DNA from: JAMZMI01 sp047632435
GTDB lineage: Bacteria > Bacteroidota > Bacteroidia > Cytophagales > Cyclobacteriaceae
Length of the DNA stretch: 64,000 nt
Direction: 5' to 3'
Assembly: GCA_047632435.1 (NCBI GenBank)
Contig: JBLICU010000005.1
Span: forward strand, 1 to 64,000
In this document: positions 36,197-44,743 of the stretch, one piece after another
How the letters are laid out: every line of letters starts with the position of its first letter
How positions within the stretch are numbered: the first letter of the stretch is position 1
Translations under genes and position numbers: made by a program
The notes under the pieces: model-generated
Databases searched by the model: none
What the model saw: the letters and a program-made list of their open reading frames with translations, nothing else
Told to the model about the DNA's origin: nothing

Positions 36197-37017
36197 AAAC
36201 TGCCATTCTTATATTACTCCTGCTATTCACAGATCCTTTGGAATTGGCAAGGATTAATGGTTTAAAAAAAGATGCCAATGAGGCTTTCAAATCCGGCAAC
36301 TATGAACTGGCCGCTTCACAGTACACCATGCTTGCAGATAGCTTGGGCGTAAATGAAGATGAAATATTCTTGAATCTAGCGCATAGCCATTTTCATACTG
36401 GCGATACAGCGGCTGCAAAAAGGAATTACCAGAGTGTTGCCTCCTCTCATGACAAGAAACTCAAGTCCATTGCTTCTCAACAATTGGGTGTATTGGCCAA
36501 GGATGCACAAAAACTTGAAGAGTCACTCAGCCTTCTGAAAAACGCGATCAAAGCTGATCCTACTAATTCTGGAGCCAAGTACGACTATGAATTAGTCAAA
36601 AAACTACTTGATCAGCAAAAAGAAAATCAACAAGATCAGGAAGGCGAAGATAAAGACCAAAAAGATCAGGAAAATAAAGAAGAGCAAAAAGATAAGAGCC
36701 AAGAAAAAGGAGACGAAGAAAAAGGAGACGAAGAAAAACAAAATGAGGAAAAGTCTGAAGAAGAAAAATCAGACGAATCTAAAGACGGGGAACAAAAAGA
36801 TCAGGAAAATCAAGAAGAGCAAGAAGGCGAAAAAAGTGACGAAGAGAAACAGAAGGAAATGGATGACGCCACCAAACAAAAGCTGAAAGAAATGAACATC
36901 AGCCCAGAAAAGGCAGAAATGATTCTGGAGGCACTAAAAAACAACGAAATTCAGTATATTCAGCAGCAAAGACGTCAACCCATAGAAAAACAGGATACGG
37001 GTAAGCCTGATTGGTAA
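36193..37017 (+). CDS. BatC-like TPR protein with acidic low-complexity tail
   Basis: A 274-residue exported protein: short signal peptide, three to four TPR units (ANEAFKSGNYELAASQY, NLAHSHFHTGDTAAAKRNY, LEESLSLLKNAIKADP) to about residue 135, then about 95 residues composed nearly only of Lys, Glu, Gln, Asp and Asn, and a C-terminal block DDATKQKLKEMNISPEKAEMILEALKNNEIQYIQQ seen at the end of BatC proteins. It is co-translated with the VWA protein upstream and is probably its partner at the periplasmic face. The low-complexity part is encoded by A/G-rich DNA with repeated GAAGAAAAA-like units and could vary in length between strains. Confidence 0.85.
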   Translation: MKTAILILLLLFTDPLELARINGLKKDANEAFKSGNYELAASQYTMLADSLGVNEDEIFLNLAHSHFHTGDTAAAKRNYQSVASSHDKKLKSIASQQLGVLAKDAQKLEESLSLLKNAIKADPTNSGAKYDYELVKKLLDQQKENQQDQEGEDKDQKDQENKEEQKDKSQEKGDEEKGDEEKQNEEKSEEEKSDESKDGEQKDQENQEEQEGEKSDEEKQKEMDDATKQKLKEMNISPEKAEMILEALKNNEIQYIQQQRRQPIEKQDTGKPDW

Positions 37018-37040
37018 AGTAGTTATTGGTTTATTTAAAG

Positions 37041-37096
37041 TAAAGAGTAAAGAGTAAAGAGTAAAGAGTAAAGAGTAAAGAGTAAAGAGTAAAGAG
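37041..37096 (+). repeat. Tandem 7-bp repeat, eight copies of TAAAGAG
   Basis: Eight exact head-to-tail copies of TAAAGAG lie between batC and the thiolase gene. They are followed at 37101-37117 by four copies of AACT. The tract is non-coding and is a candidate variable-number locus. It lies 75 bp before the thiolase ATG, so copy-number change could alter spacing of upstream signals. Confidence 0.9.
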
Positions 37097-37171
37097 TAAT
37101 AACTAACTAACTAACTAATAATAATTGTTTACTACCAACTGATAACAGTCCACTACTAATTGCACAAAAAA

Positions 37172-38350
37172 ATGGAAGAAGTATATATCATCTCAGCCGT
37201 AAGAACCCCTATTGGCAGCTTTGGCGGTGCATTGGCAAGTTTCACAGCTGTGGAATTAGGAAGTAAGGCTATAAAAGGAGCATTGGCAAAGGCGAATGTA
37301 CCAGTGTCAGAAGTGAATGAAGTATTCATGGGCAATGTGGTTTCAGCAAACTTAGGTCAGGCTCCAGCAAGACAAGCTGCAATTGGCGCAGGCATTGGCT
37401 ACAACGTACCCTGCACCACAGTCAATAAAGTTTGTGCTTCTGGGATGAAATCGGTTATGTTTGGCGCACAATCGATTATGCTGGGCATCAATGACATAGT
37501 AGTGGCTGGAGGAATGGAAAGCATGTCCAATATCCCTTATTATATACCTAAAGCCCGTTTTGGATATAAATATGGAAATGGACAACTAGTTGATGGTCTG
37601 CAGCAAGATGGACTTTGGGAAGCTTATCATCAGTTTCCAATGGGAAGCTGTGCAGATAACACTGCAAAAGAAAAAGGCATTTCGCGAGAAGAACAAGATG
37701 CATTCGCTATCAATTCATATAAAAAAGTGGCTGCCTCCACAGAAGCGGGTAAATTCAAAGATGAAATTATTCCAATCGAAATTCCTCAAAGAAAAGGCGA
37801 TCCTATCATCATGGATACAGATGAAGAATACAAAAATGTAAACTTTGATAAAATACCGTCGCTAAGACCAGTTTTCAATAAGGATGGAACGGTAACCGCA
37901 GCAAATGCATCAACCATCAATGATGGTGCTGCCGCGCTGATTCTGGCAAGCAAGAAGAAAGTAGATGAGCTTGGATTAAAGCCAATCGGAAAAATTCTCG
38001 GGTTTGGTGATGCCGCTCAGGAACCTATCTGGTTTACTACTGCACCTTCTTTGGCGATACCAAAAGCTATCAAACACGCGGGAATCACATCTTCAGACGT
38101 GGATTTTTATGAAATCAATGAGGCTTTTTCTGTGGTAGCCATTGCCAATAACCGCGAACTCAATTTGAATCCAGATAAAGTGAATGTAAATGGTGGAGCA
38201 GTTGCATTGGGACATCCTCTAGGCGCTTCAGGTGCCAGAATCATCACCACTCTTGCCTCTGTTTTGCAACAAAATAAAGGAAAAATTGGAGTTGCTGGAA
38301 TCTGTAATGGTGGCGGTGGCGCCTCAGCAATAGTGATCGAAAAAATTTGA
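37172..38350 (+). CDS. Acetyl-CoA C-acetyltransferase (thiolase)
   Basis: A cytosolic enzyme of 392 residues that condenses or cleaves acetoacetyl-CoA. The nucleophilic Cys is in NKVCASGMKSV (about residue 88), the catalytic His in NVNGGAVALGHPLGASGAR (about 348), and the second Cys in GICNGGGGASA (about 378). The ATG at 37172 (MEEVYIISAVRTPIG) is the family start; a TTG four codons earlier is unlikely. Length and motifs fit biosynthetic thiolases (AtoB/PhaA type), but the role in beta-oxidation or ketone metabolism cannot be told, since no partner genes adjoin. Confidence 0.93.
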   Translation: MEEVYIISAVRTPIGSFGGALASFTAVELGSKAIKGALAKANVPVSEVNEVFMGNVVSANLGQAPARQAAIGAGIGYNVPCTTVNKVCASGMKSVMFGAQSIMLGINDIVVAGGMESMSNIPYYIPKARFGYKYGNGQLVDGLQQDGLWEAYHQFPMGSCADNTAKEKGISREEQDAFAINSYKKVAASTEAGKFKDEIIPIEIPQRKGDPIIMDTDEEYKNVNFDKIPSLRPVFNKDGTVTAANASTINDGAAALILASKKKVDELGLKPIGKILGFGDAAQEPIWFTTAPSLAIPKAIKHAGITSSDVDFYEINEAFSVVAIANNRELNLNPDKVNVNGGAVALGHPLGASGARIITTLASVLQQNKGKIGVAGICNGGGGASAIVIEKI

Positions 38351-38420
38351 TTTTATTAGATTTTGGCCTAAAAAAGATATTGGTGATTTTCGTTTTCCAT
38401 TTCAGATTTTGTAATCAATT

Positions 38421-39719
38421 ATGAGAATCACAATCTCTTTTAGCTTACTATTCCTATCCAAAATTCTCCTTGCTCAAGAGCCGGTAACAACTTTCTATGA
38501 ATCAAATGGAGCCATTAAAGAAAAATACCAAATCATCTGGGAAGACACTGCTGTAGTGCACGGTGATTATAAAATGCTGAGTCCGGCCGGAAAAGTGATT
38601 GTAACTGGAAAATACGACCATGGCAAGCGTGAAGGATATTTTTACAACTATTATGAAGATGGTTCCATACAAAGAGAAACCTTCTACGAACACGGCTTGA
38701 AGCAAGGAGTCACTAAAGTTTACGCGACGAGCGGGCAGGTTCTTCAGGAAGCCTTATTTCAAAACGATACGCTCACTGGAAACCTGAAAATATATGATGA
38801 ATCTGGTCAGGTAAGAGGAGAAACAGCTTTTTTGAACGGAAAACCAGATGGCCTGGTGGTTTCCTACTTTGATACCGGCATCAAATCAGAGGAAATCCAA
38901 TATGAAAACGGAAAACCCAACGGATACACACGGCAGTATTACCAAAATGGAAACATAAAGCTTGAAGCGGAATATAAAAGTGGATTATTGGATGGGCAGT
39001 ATAAGACCTTTTACCCTTCCGGTAAACTCGAAATGGAAGTTTTGAACCTCAGAGGTCAGCGCTCCGGATATGTCAAGTACTATCACGAAAATGGCCAGCT
39101 GAAATCAGAAGGTGTATATGAAGATGGTGCTTTGCAGGGCAAATTTGTGAGCTTCTATGAAGACGGCAGCTCACGTGCTGATTTCAAATACAATGATGGC
39201 AATAAAACCGGGAAAAACATCGAATACCATCCTAACGGAAAAATCAGAATTGAGTCGGTTTACTCCAACCATGGGCTTAACGCTAAAATCAAAGAGTATA
39301 CAGATAAATCTAAATTGGTCTCGGATATATCCTTGGTCAACGAACTACCCGATGGTCAATGGATCTTTTACGACGAGAAAGGACGACCTTCCAAAATCGA
39401 AGATTACCAGGCAGGCAAACTTCATGGACTGTTGCAACATTATGGCAATGGCAAATTGATGTTTAAAGCAGAATATGCTTTTGGAAATCAGCAGGGCGCA
39501 ACGCTGGAATATTATCCGAATGGTGACCTGATGGTCTCCTCCACTTGGAAAATCGGGATGCTCAATGGGCCATATATCCGGTATTACAAAAAAGACCAAA
39601 AGGAATATGAAGGGAACTATGTTCGCAATAAGCGAAACGGTACCTGGATATTTTATGATAAAAAGGGAATTGTGACTGAAACTTTGGAATATACCTTTGG
39701 TAAAGTCTCGGAGAACTAA
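38421..39719 (+). CDS. Secreted MORN-variant (YwqK-like) repeat protein
   Basis: A 432-residue exported protein (signal ends LLAQEP). After a short head the whole chain is about 16-17 repeats of 22-24 residues of the MORN_2/YwqK type, with the pattern 'G.....Y..G....e..Y.nG...G....Yy..G.l': EGYFYNYYEDGSIQRE, GYTRQYYQNGNIKLEAEY, GQYKTFYPSGKLEMEV, GATLEYYPNGDLMVSS. Such proteins are often annotated 'toxin-antitoxin system YwqK family antitoxin', but signal peptide and context give no support for an antitoxin role here. A periplasmic or surface scaffold is likelier. The 3' end overlaps the convergent gene by a few bases. Confidence 0.88.
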   Translation: MRITISFSLLFLSKILLAQEPVTTFYESNGAIKEKYQIIWEDTAVVHGDYKMLSPAGKVIVTGKYDHGKREGYFYNYYEDGSIQRETFYEHGLKQGVTKVYATSGQVLQEALFQNDTLTGNLKIYDESGQVRGETAFLNGKPDGLVVSYFDTGIKSEEIQYENGKPNGYTRQYYQNGNIKLEAEYKSGLLDGQYKTFYPSGKLEMEVLNLRGQRSGYVKYYHENGQLKSEGVYEDGALQGKFVSFYEDGSSRADFKYNDGNKTGKNIEYHPNGKIRIESVYSNHGLNAKIKEYTDKSKLVSDISLVNELPDGQWIFYDEKGRPSKIEDYQAGKLHGLLQHYGNGKLMFKAEYAFGNQQGATLEYYPNGDLMVSSTWKIGMLNGPYIRYYKKDQKEYEGNYVRNKRNGTWIFYDKKGIVTETLEYTFGKVSEN

Positions 39720-40288
39720 AAATAGACTAAAACCTGGGTTGATTCTCTATAGATTGTCTTGATTTTCGGGGAATCATAATCCAACTCGTATCTAAAAGAA
39801 GTTGCAAATGCCTTATTTGGGATCTCAGAAAATCCAAAATAAAGCATCTCATTATATTCGCTAAAAGCATTGAAACTGATATTTTGAAGTTCGAAGAAAT
39901 CACTTAAATCAGTTCCCGGCACCACATAGCTCCTATTGAAGCATAACGTATCGGCAGCATAAATCCTGATGTCATTTATTGGACTATTGTGTCTAAATGA
40001 AGGTGAACAGGCATAAGCGCTATTTATTAAGCCAAACCTATTGATTTTCTGTTGTGTTAAAAATTCATCGGCTTTTAATTCAATTTGAAATTCAGAAATA
40101 TGAATTGAATCGGACATTTCAAATAAAAAAAATCCATCGCCATGATTATACCTGGCACCTACATTAAAGGAATAAGATTCAATTCTATAAGGTTTACCAC
40201 CTTCACATTCTTCAAAATCACAAGAAAATGGGAATCCCGTCAATAGAGTGAGTGAAATCAGAATTTTGAAGCGGAATGTTAAATTCAT
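39716..40288 (-). CDS. Hypothetical lipoprotein, 190 aa
   Basis: Unrecognised. The signal peptide ends TGFPFSC with Cys near residue 23, giving a probable lipoprotein, and a second Cys follows (DFEECEGGKPYRIESYSF). The remainder is beta-rich with one more cysteine pair region (YACSPSF, DTLCFN). Similar small lipoproteins that begin 'C..D.EEC' are common in Cytophagales, but I know no function. It stands alone between convergent and divergent neighbours. Confidence 0.7.
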   Translation of the reverse strand: MNLTFRFKILISLTLLTGFPFSCDFEECEGGKPYRIESYSFNVGARYNHGDGFFLFEMSDSIHISEFQIELKADEFLTQQKINRFGLINSAYACSPSFRHNSPINDIRIYAADTLCFNRSYVVPGTDLSDFFELQNISFNAFSEYNEMLYFGFSEIPNKAFATSFRYELDYDSPKIKTIYRESTQVLVYF

Positions 40289-40387
40289 AACTCATATTTT
40301 CAACCAAAAAAAGTAAATTAACAATTAGCCACCAAAATCTAATCATCATACATCCAATGTATAGCCAGAACACTATCTTTGCCGGCT

Positions 40388-41323
40388 ATGTCACAAGGGA
40401 TCAAATACACAGATTTCGATTTCCCAAACCAAACTGGGAAATACATTGGAAAAGTACGAGACGTCTATTTTTTCGGGGATAAATTAGTTATGGTAGCCTC
40501 GGACAGGATTTCTGCTTTTGATGTGGTTTTGCCACGCCCTATTCCTTTCAAAGGACAAGTGCTCAACCAGATAGCAGCAGTTTTCCTGAACAAAACAAAA
40601 GACATTGTTCCAAATTGGGTTTTGGATGTACCTGATCCGAATGTGACCATTGGTAAAAAATGTGAACCATATAAGGTTGAGATGGTCATCAGAGGATATC
40701 TTGCCGGTCATGCCTGGAGAGAATATCGTGAAGGAAAAAGAATCTTATGTGGCTGCCCGCTACCCGAGGGGCTCAAGGAAAATGACAAGCTCCCCACTCC
40801 TATCATCACCCCTACTACCAAAGCCGATGAAGGTCATGATGAAGATATCTCCAAAGAAGAAATTTTGGCTCAGGGGATCGTGAGCAAGTCTGATTATGAT
40901 CAGCTAGAGAAATACACTCATGCTTTGTACCAAAGAGGTACGGAACTTGCAAAAGAGCAAGGATTAATTTTAGTTGATACCAAATATGAATTCGGTAATT
41001 TCGAAGGTGAGATTACCCTGATTGATGAAGTGCATACCCCTGATTCCTCTCGCTACTTTTACGCTGAAGGATACGAGGAACGTCAACGATATGGCGAAAC
41101 TCAGAAGCAACTCTCAAAAGAATTTGTAAGGCAATGGCTTATCAGTAATGGCTTTCAAGGAAAAGATGGCCAGACCGTACCGGAAATGACCGATGAATTC
41201 ATCGCTTCGGTTTCGGCAAGATACATTGAACTTTATGAGAAGATTACTGGTCAGCCTTTCGTTAAAGACGAGAGTGCCGGCCTATTAACTAGAATAAAAA
41301 ACAACATAGAAAAAACAGTATAA
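40388..41323 (+). CDS. purC: Phosphoribosylaminoimidazole-succinocarboxamide synthase
   Basis: A cytosolic purine biosynthesis enzyme that joins aspartate to CAIR using ATP. The N-terminal GKYIGKVRDVYFFGD and ASDRISAFDVVLP blocks, the central VEMVIRGYLAGHAWREY block and the signature LIDEVHTPDSSRYFYAE (about residue 215) identify SAICAR synthetase. It is of the roughly 310-residue 'long' type shared by Bacteroidota and eukaryotes, against 237 in E. coli. The ATG at 40388 (MSQGIKYTDF) is preferred over TTG at 40379. The STAS gene follows after one base, so they are probably co-transcribed. Confidence 0.95.
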   Translation: MSQGIKYTDFDFPNQTGKYIGKVRDVYFFGDKLVMVASDRISAFDVVLPRPIPFKGQVLNQIAAVFLNKTKDIVPNWVLDVPDPNVTIGKKCEPYKVEMVIRGYLAGHAWREYREGKRILCGCPLPEGLKENDKLPTPIITPTTKADEGHDEDISKEEILAQGIVSKSDYDQLEKYTHALYQRGTELAKEQGLILVDTKYEFGNFEGEITLIDEVHTPDSSRYFYAEGYEERQRYGETQKQLSKEFVRQWLISNGFQGKDGQTVPEMTDEFIASVSARYIELYEKITGQPFVKDESAGLLTRIKNNIEKTV

Positions 41324-41324
41324 A

Positions 41325-41708
41325 ATGAAATTTTCAATAGACAGGCAAGACCAATATACCATAGTCACTATCAACGAGGAAAAACTTGACTCGACGGTGA
41401 GTCCAGAGGTGAAATCCGAATTTGTAACACTTCAGGCAGAAGGCGTTCAGAACTTAATAGTGAATATGGAGCAGGTGAAATATTCAGATTCATCTGGCCT
41501 CAGTGCACTTTTGGTTGGTCATAGACTATTCCATGAAAATGGTTCATTCGTGATCTGCGATGTGAACGAGCATGTGACGAAGCTGATCAGCATAAGCCAA
41601 CTAGATAAAGTGTTGGATATTCTCCCAACGATTGAAGAATCAATCGACACAGTTTATATGAACGCACTGAAAAGAGGATTGGAAGAAGAAGGCGGCACAG
41701 AAGACTAA
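41325..41708 (+). CDS. STAS-domain anti-sigma factor antagonist-like protein
   Basis: A small cytosolic STAS protein of 127 residues. The phosphorylatable serine region VKYSDSSGLSALLVGHRLF (about residues 47-65) matches SpoIIAA-type antagonists, followed by FVICDVNEHVTKLISISQLDKVLDI. No partner kinase or sigma factor is nearby. In Bacteroidota a STAS gene often precedes rnz, as here, where the gap is six bases; the functional link is unknown. Confidence 0.88.
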   Translation: MKFSIDRQDQYTIVTINEEKLDSTVSPEVKSEFVTLQAEGVQNLIVNMEQVKYSDSSGLSALLVGHRLFHENGSFVICDVNEHVTKLISISQLDKVLDILPTIEESIDTVYMNALKRGLEEEGGTED

Positions 41709-41714
41709 TATAAA

Positions 41715-42629
41715 TTGGCCATAGAACTTCAAATACTAGGCTCCAATTCTGCTGCTTTCGCGCACAATCGCCATCAAACTTCACAGCTACTCAGGGTTCA
41801 GGATAAATATTTCCTGATTGACTGTGGAGAAGGTACGCAGTTGCTGCTTAAGAAGTACAAAATCAAATTATCACGAATCAACCATATTTTGATCTCCCAC
41901 CTTCACGGAGATCATTATTATGGACTGATTGGGTTGCTCTCCACTATTCATCTTTATGGCAGGCACACAGAGCTGATGATCATTGGCCCTCCTGGACTTT
42001 CGGATATATTGAGCTTACAGTTCAGATATTCTGAAACAAAATTGGGTTATGAAATCAATTTTGTGGAGTGGACACCAGAGCAGGAACAGGTTGTTTTTGA
42101 AGACGAAAAAATGACTATCAAAACCATACCATTGAATCATAGAGTACCCTGTTCAGGATACCTTTTTACCGAAAAGACAAAAAGACGTGGGCTCAACCGA
42201 AAAATGATCACACAAAAACTCACGCCTGCGCAAGTAAATGATCTAAAAGATGGAAACGATTTATTTGATGATGAAGGAAATCTTTCGCTGAAAAATGAAG
42301 AAGTGACTTTTGAGGCCAAGAGGCCATTCACCTACGCCTACTGCTCAGATACCAAATACAAGCCTGAACTTTCCAAAAGACTTCAGGGTGTTGATATGGT
42401 TTATCATGAGGCGACCTTTATGGACGACATGAATGATAGGGCTGAAAAAACTTATCATTCCACAGCAAGACAAGCTGCTGAATTTGCTAAAAACGCCAAA
42501 ATAGGTCATCTACTGCTGGGTCATTTTTCTACCCGATACAAAGATCTTACACCTTTGCTAAAGGAAGCAAAATCCGTTTTTGAAAATTCCTCCCTGGCAA
42601 TTGAAGGTGAAATTTTTCTGGTATCTTGA
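41715..42629 (+). CDS. rnz: Ribonuclease Z
   Basis: A metallo-beta-lactamase-fold tRNA 3'-processing endonuclease of 304 residues. The zinc motif is HLHGDHYYG (about residue 63), with further ligands in PLNHRVPCSGY, YCSDTKY, HEATF and LLGHFSTRY. Since the tRNA genes seen here lack encoded CCA, this enzyme is needed to trim their 3' trailers. No ATG is available near the front; TTG at 41715 gives the expected N-terminus MAIELQILGSNSA. It is co-directional with purC and the STAS gene. Confidence 0.94.
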   Translation: MAIELQILGSNSAAFAHNRHQTSQLLRVQDKYFLIDCGEGTQLLLKKYKIKLSRINHILISHLHGDHYYGLIGLLSTIHLYGRHTELMIIGPPGLSDILSLQFRYSETKLGYEINFVEWTPEQEQVVFEDEKMTIKTIPLNHRVPCSGYLFTEKTKRRGLNRKMITQKLTPAQVNDLKDGNDLFDDEGNLSLKNEEVTFEAKRPFTYAYCSDTKYKPELSKRLQGVDMVYHEATFMDDMNDRAEKTYHSTARQAAEFAKNAKIGHLLLGHFSTRYKDLTPLLKEAKSVFENSSLAIEGEIFLVS

Positions 42630-42690
42630 AGTGACCATCAGGATTGATCAATCAATTTAGATCTGGATAAATTAAAACGTGAAATTAGCC

Positions 42691-43488
42691 ATGGGTACTA
42701 ATAAGAAACATAACCTATTTATTGCCCTTGCAGCAATATTTCTCACAAACGCGATTCTGGCAGAGATGATTGGTGTGAAAATATTTAGTGCAGAATCTAC
42801 TTTCAACCTGCCTCCTGCCAACATCCCACTTTTCGGTGGTTCCGTACTTTCATTCAACCTTACTGCTGGGGTCATCATCTGGCCTGTAGTCTTCCTTACC
42901 ACTGACATCATCAATGAGTACTATGGCAAAAAAGGTGTTCGCAAACTTAGTTATATCGCCGCGGGTTGTATCGCCTATGCATTTATTGTGATTTACATCA
43001 TTACCCTCCTTCCGCCAGCAAAATTTTGGACTGAGATCAACGGCACTGATCCAGATGGCAACTATTTCAATATGAATTTCGCTTTTAACAAGATCTTTTC
43101 TCAAGGTCTTGGAATCATTGTTGGCTCACTCGTAGCATTTCTTTTGGGGCAATTTCTTGATGTATATATCTTTCAAAAGCTCAAGAAAATCACCGGATCT
43201 AAAATGATCTGGCTCAGGGCCACTGGCTCCACCCTAGTATCCCAATTCATTGATAGCTTCGTTGTACTTGGTATTGCCTTTTATGTTTTGGCACCAGAGA
43301 ATAGCCGCTGGAGTCTTACCCAACTTGCTTCCGTTGGCATCATCAATTACATCTATAAGTTTTCGGTTGCGATACTGTTTACCCCGCTCATTTATCTTGG
43401 GCACAATATCATCGATAAGTATTTAGGAAAATCTCTTTCTGATGCAATGACCAAGGAAGCATCTGAAGGCTCTGATGGATTTTTCTGA
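42691..43488 (+). CDS. Queuosine precursor transporter, YhhQ family
   Basis: An inner-membrane protein of about 265 residues with six to seven helices, matching the QPTR/YhhQ (DUF165) family that takes up queuosine precursors for tRNA modification. Family marks: NLTAGVIIWPVVFLTTDIINEYYGKKGVRKLSY (about residues 55-90), LGQFLDVYIFQKLKK, LRATGSTLVSQFIDSFVV and KFSVAILFTPLIYL. I take the ATG at 42691; a GTG four codons earlier is possible. I saw no preQ1-riboswitch-like fold in the short leader. Confidence 0.88.
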   Translation: MGTNKKHNLFIALAAIFLTNAILAEMIGVKIFSAESTFNLPPANIPLFGGSVLSFNLTAGVIIWPVVFLTTDIINEYYGKKGVRKLSYIAAGCIAYAFIVIYIITLLPPAKFWTEINGTDPDGNYFNMNFAFNKIFSQGLGIIVGSLVAFLLGQFLDVYIFQKLKKITGSKMIWLRATGSTLVSQFIDSFVVLGIAFYVLAPENSRWSLTQLASVGIINYIYKFSVAILFTPLIYLGHNIIDKYLGKSLSDAMTKEASEGSDGFF

Positions 43489-43519
43489 ACCCTTTATTAT
43501 CACACCACAATACAAACTT

Positions 43520-43837
43520 TCAATTTTTAAAGGTCCGGCTCAATCGAAACTCGATCAGGATGAAAAGTAAGATAAAATAAATGATGAGTGAAAAGGCATG
43601 TTCGAATCCTGAAAAGTCGTTGCTCAAATTTTCGAAGAAATTGAGAAACACAAAATAAAAAATACCTGCTAAAAACATTCCAATCCCGTAGTAGGTATTG
43701 GCATAAGCAAACCTTAGATGCGTTTTTATAGCTCTTGGGGATCGATAACCAAAAATCCAGTTTCGGTTATTTCTCAATAAAAAATTAAGAATGCCAACAA
43801 TAATGAATATAATTGAGACCTTGTATTCAATGGGCAT
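43520..43837 (-). CDS. SdpI/YfhL-type small membrane protein
   Basis: A 105-residue membrane protein with three hydrophobic segments. The sequence NRNWIFGYRSPRAIK between the first two segments matches the 'n.wfGyRTp.S' signature of SdpI-family proteins, known from immunity to the Bacillus killing factor SdpC. No toxin gene is adjacent, so an immunity role is not supported. It stands alone. Confidence 0.78.
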   Translation of the reverse strand: MPIEYKVSIIFIIVGILNFLLRNNRNWIFGYRSPRAIKTHLRFAYANTYYGIGMFLAGIFYFVFLNFFENLSNDFSGFEHAFSLIIYFILLFILIEFRLSRTFKN

Positions 43838-43923
43838 AAATGGTTATTGATATTTGACCTAAATTTAGAATTATAGCCTCCCATTTCCAATGCAGATTAT
43901 TAATGATACAAAAAAAATAGTCT

Positions 43924-44589
43924 TTATTGAGACATTATAGCCCCGTCTTCAAGTTGTATGATTCTGCTGCCATATTCTGCGAATTTTTCATTGTGTGTCA
44001 CTTGAATGATCGCCATACCATCCTTGTTGAGTTGCTTTAGCAAACTCATCACCTCTTCACCTTGACTGCTGTGGAGATTACCAGTTGGCTCGTCAGCAAG
44101 TAACAATTTGGGCTTGCCAATGATGGCTCTGGCTACACCCACAAGTTGCTGCTGACCTCCGGATAGCTGTTCAGGAAAAAGATCTTTCTTGGCCACAATA
44201 CTGAATCTATCCAATATTTCTGCTACCATGGATTCACGTTCTTTTCTTTTCACTCCACGATACAACAATGGTGTTTCTATGTTTTCGTATACAGTGAGCT
44301 CATCTATGAGATGATATGCCTGAAAAATGAACCCTATATGTTCCTTATGTATTTGTGAAGTCTTGCGCTCGTTGAATTTGTGTACCGGTTCATCCAGAAA
44401 ATAATACTCTCCCTGAGACGCCTTATCCAACATCCCGATAATATTCATCAATGTAGATTTACCCGATCCACTTGGCCCCATAATACTGACAAATTCGCCG
44501 GCATTGATTTCCAGGTTTATACTCTTCAAAATAAAAGTACGGGCGTATCGCGACTCTATGAATTTATCAACATCGTTTAGTTTAATCAT
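43924..44589 (-). CDS. ABC transporter ATP-binding protein, LolD/MacB-like
   Basis: A cytosolic ATPase of 221 residues: Walker A GPSGSGKST (about residue 40), Q-loop FIFQAYHLIDELTVYEN, signature LSGGQQQLVGVARAI, Walker B LLLADEPTGNLHS and the H-loop VTHNEKFAEYG. The class is that of ATPases serving lipoprotein sorting or MacB-like export. The ATG at 44589 (MIKLNDVDKF) is the natural start. No permease gene adjoins it; neighbours are an SdpI-like gene and a DUF819 gene, so it is an orphan ATPase in this window. Confidence 0.9.
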   Translation of the reverse strand: MIKLNDVDKFIESRYARTFILKSINLEINAGEFVSIMGPSGSGKSTLMNIIGMLDKASQGEYYFLDEPVHKFNERKTSQIHKEHIGFIFQAYHLIDELTVYENIETPLLYRGVKRKERESMVAEILDRFSIVAKKDLFPEQLSGGQQQLVGVARAIIGKPKLLLADEPTGNLHSSQGEEVMSLLKQLNKDGMAIIQVTHNEKFAEYGSRIIQLEDGAIMSQ

Positions 44590-44743
44590 TATATCAATTT
44601 TGTATTTGCATGGCAAATGTGATACCAGCTTTATAACAATCTGTATATCTGTATTTTACTAAAATATAACAATAAATAGGTAGTCAATATAGGACACTTA
44701 TCGTTCAAATCCGAACGTTAATTAGGTCTTTTAATAAGATAAA

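Noticed and set aside
36608..36886. Lysine-rich 92-codon frame inside batC
   Set aside because: Alternative frame of an A/G-rich low-complexity stretch; no independent support.
37041..37117. CRISPR-like repeat array
   Set aside because: Units are only 7 and 4 bp and directly adjacent, without spacers; no cas genes.
38421..39719. YwqK-type antitoxin
   Set aside because: The repeat family name suggests it, but the protein is exported and no toxin gene adjoins it.
42630..42690. preQ1 riboswitch before the YhhQ gene
   Set aside because: The leader is very short and I could not draw the expected hairpin and pseudoknot.
43520..43837. Bacteriocin immunity gene (SdpI)
   Set aside because: No SdpC-like toxin or export genes nearby; SdpI-fold proteins are widespread without a toxin.
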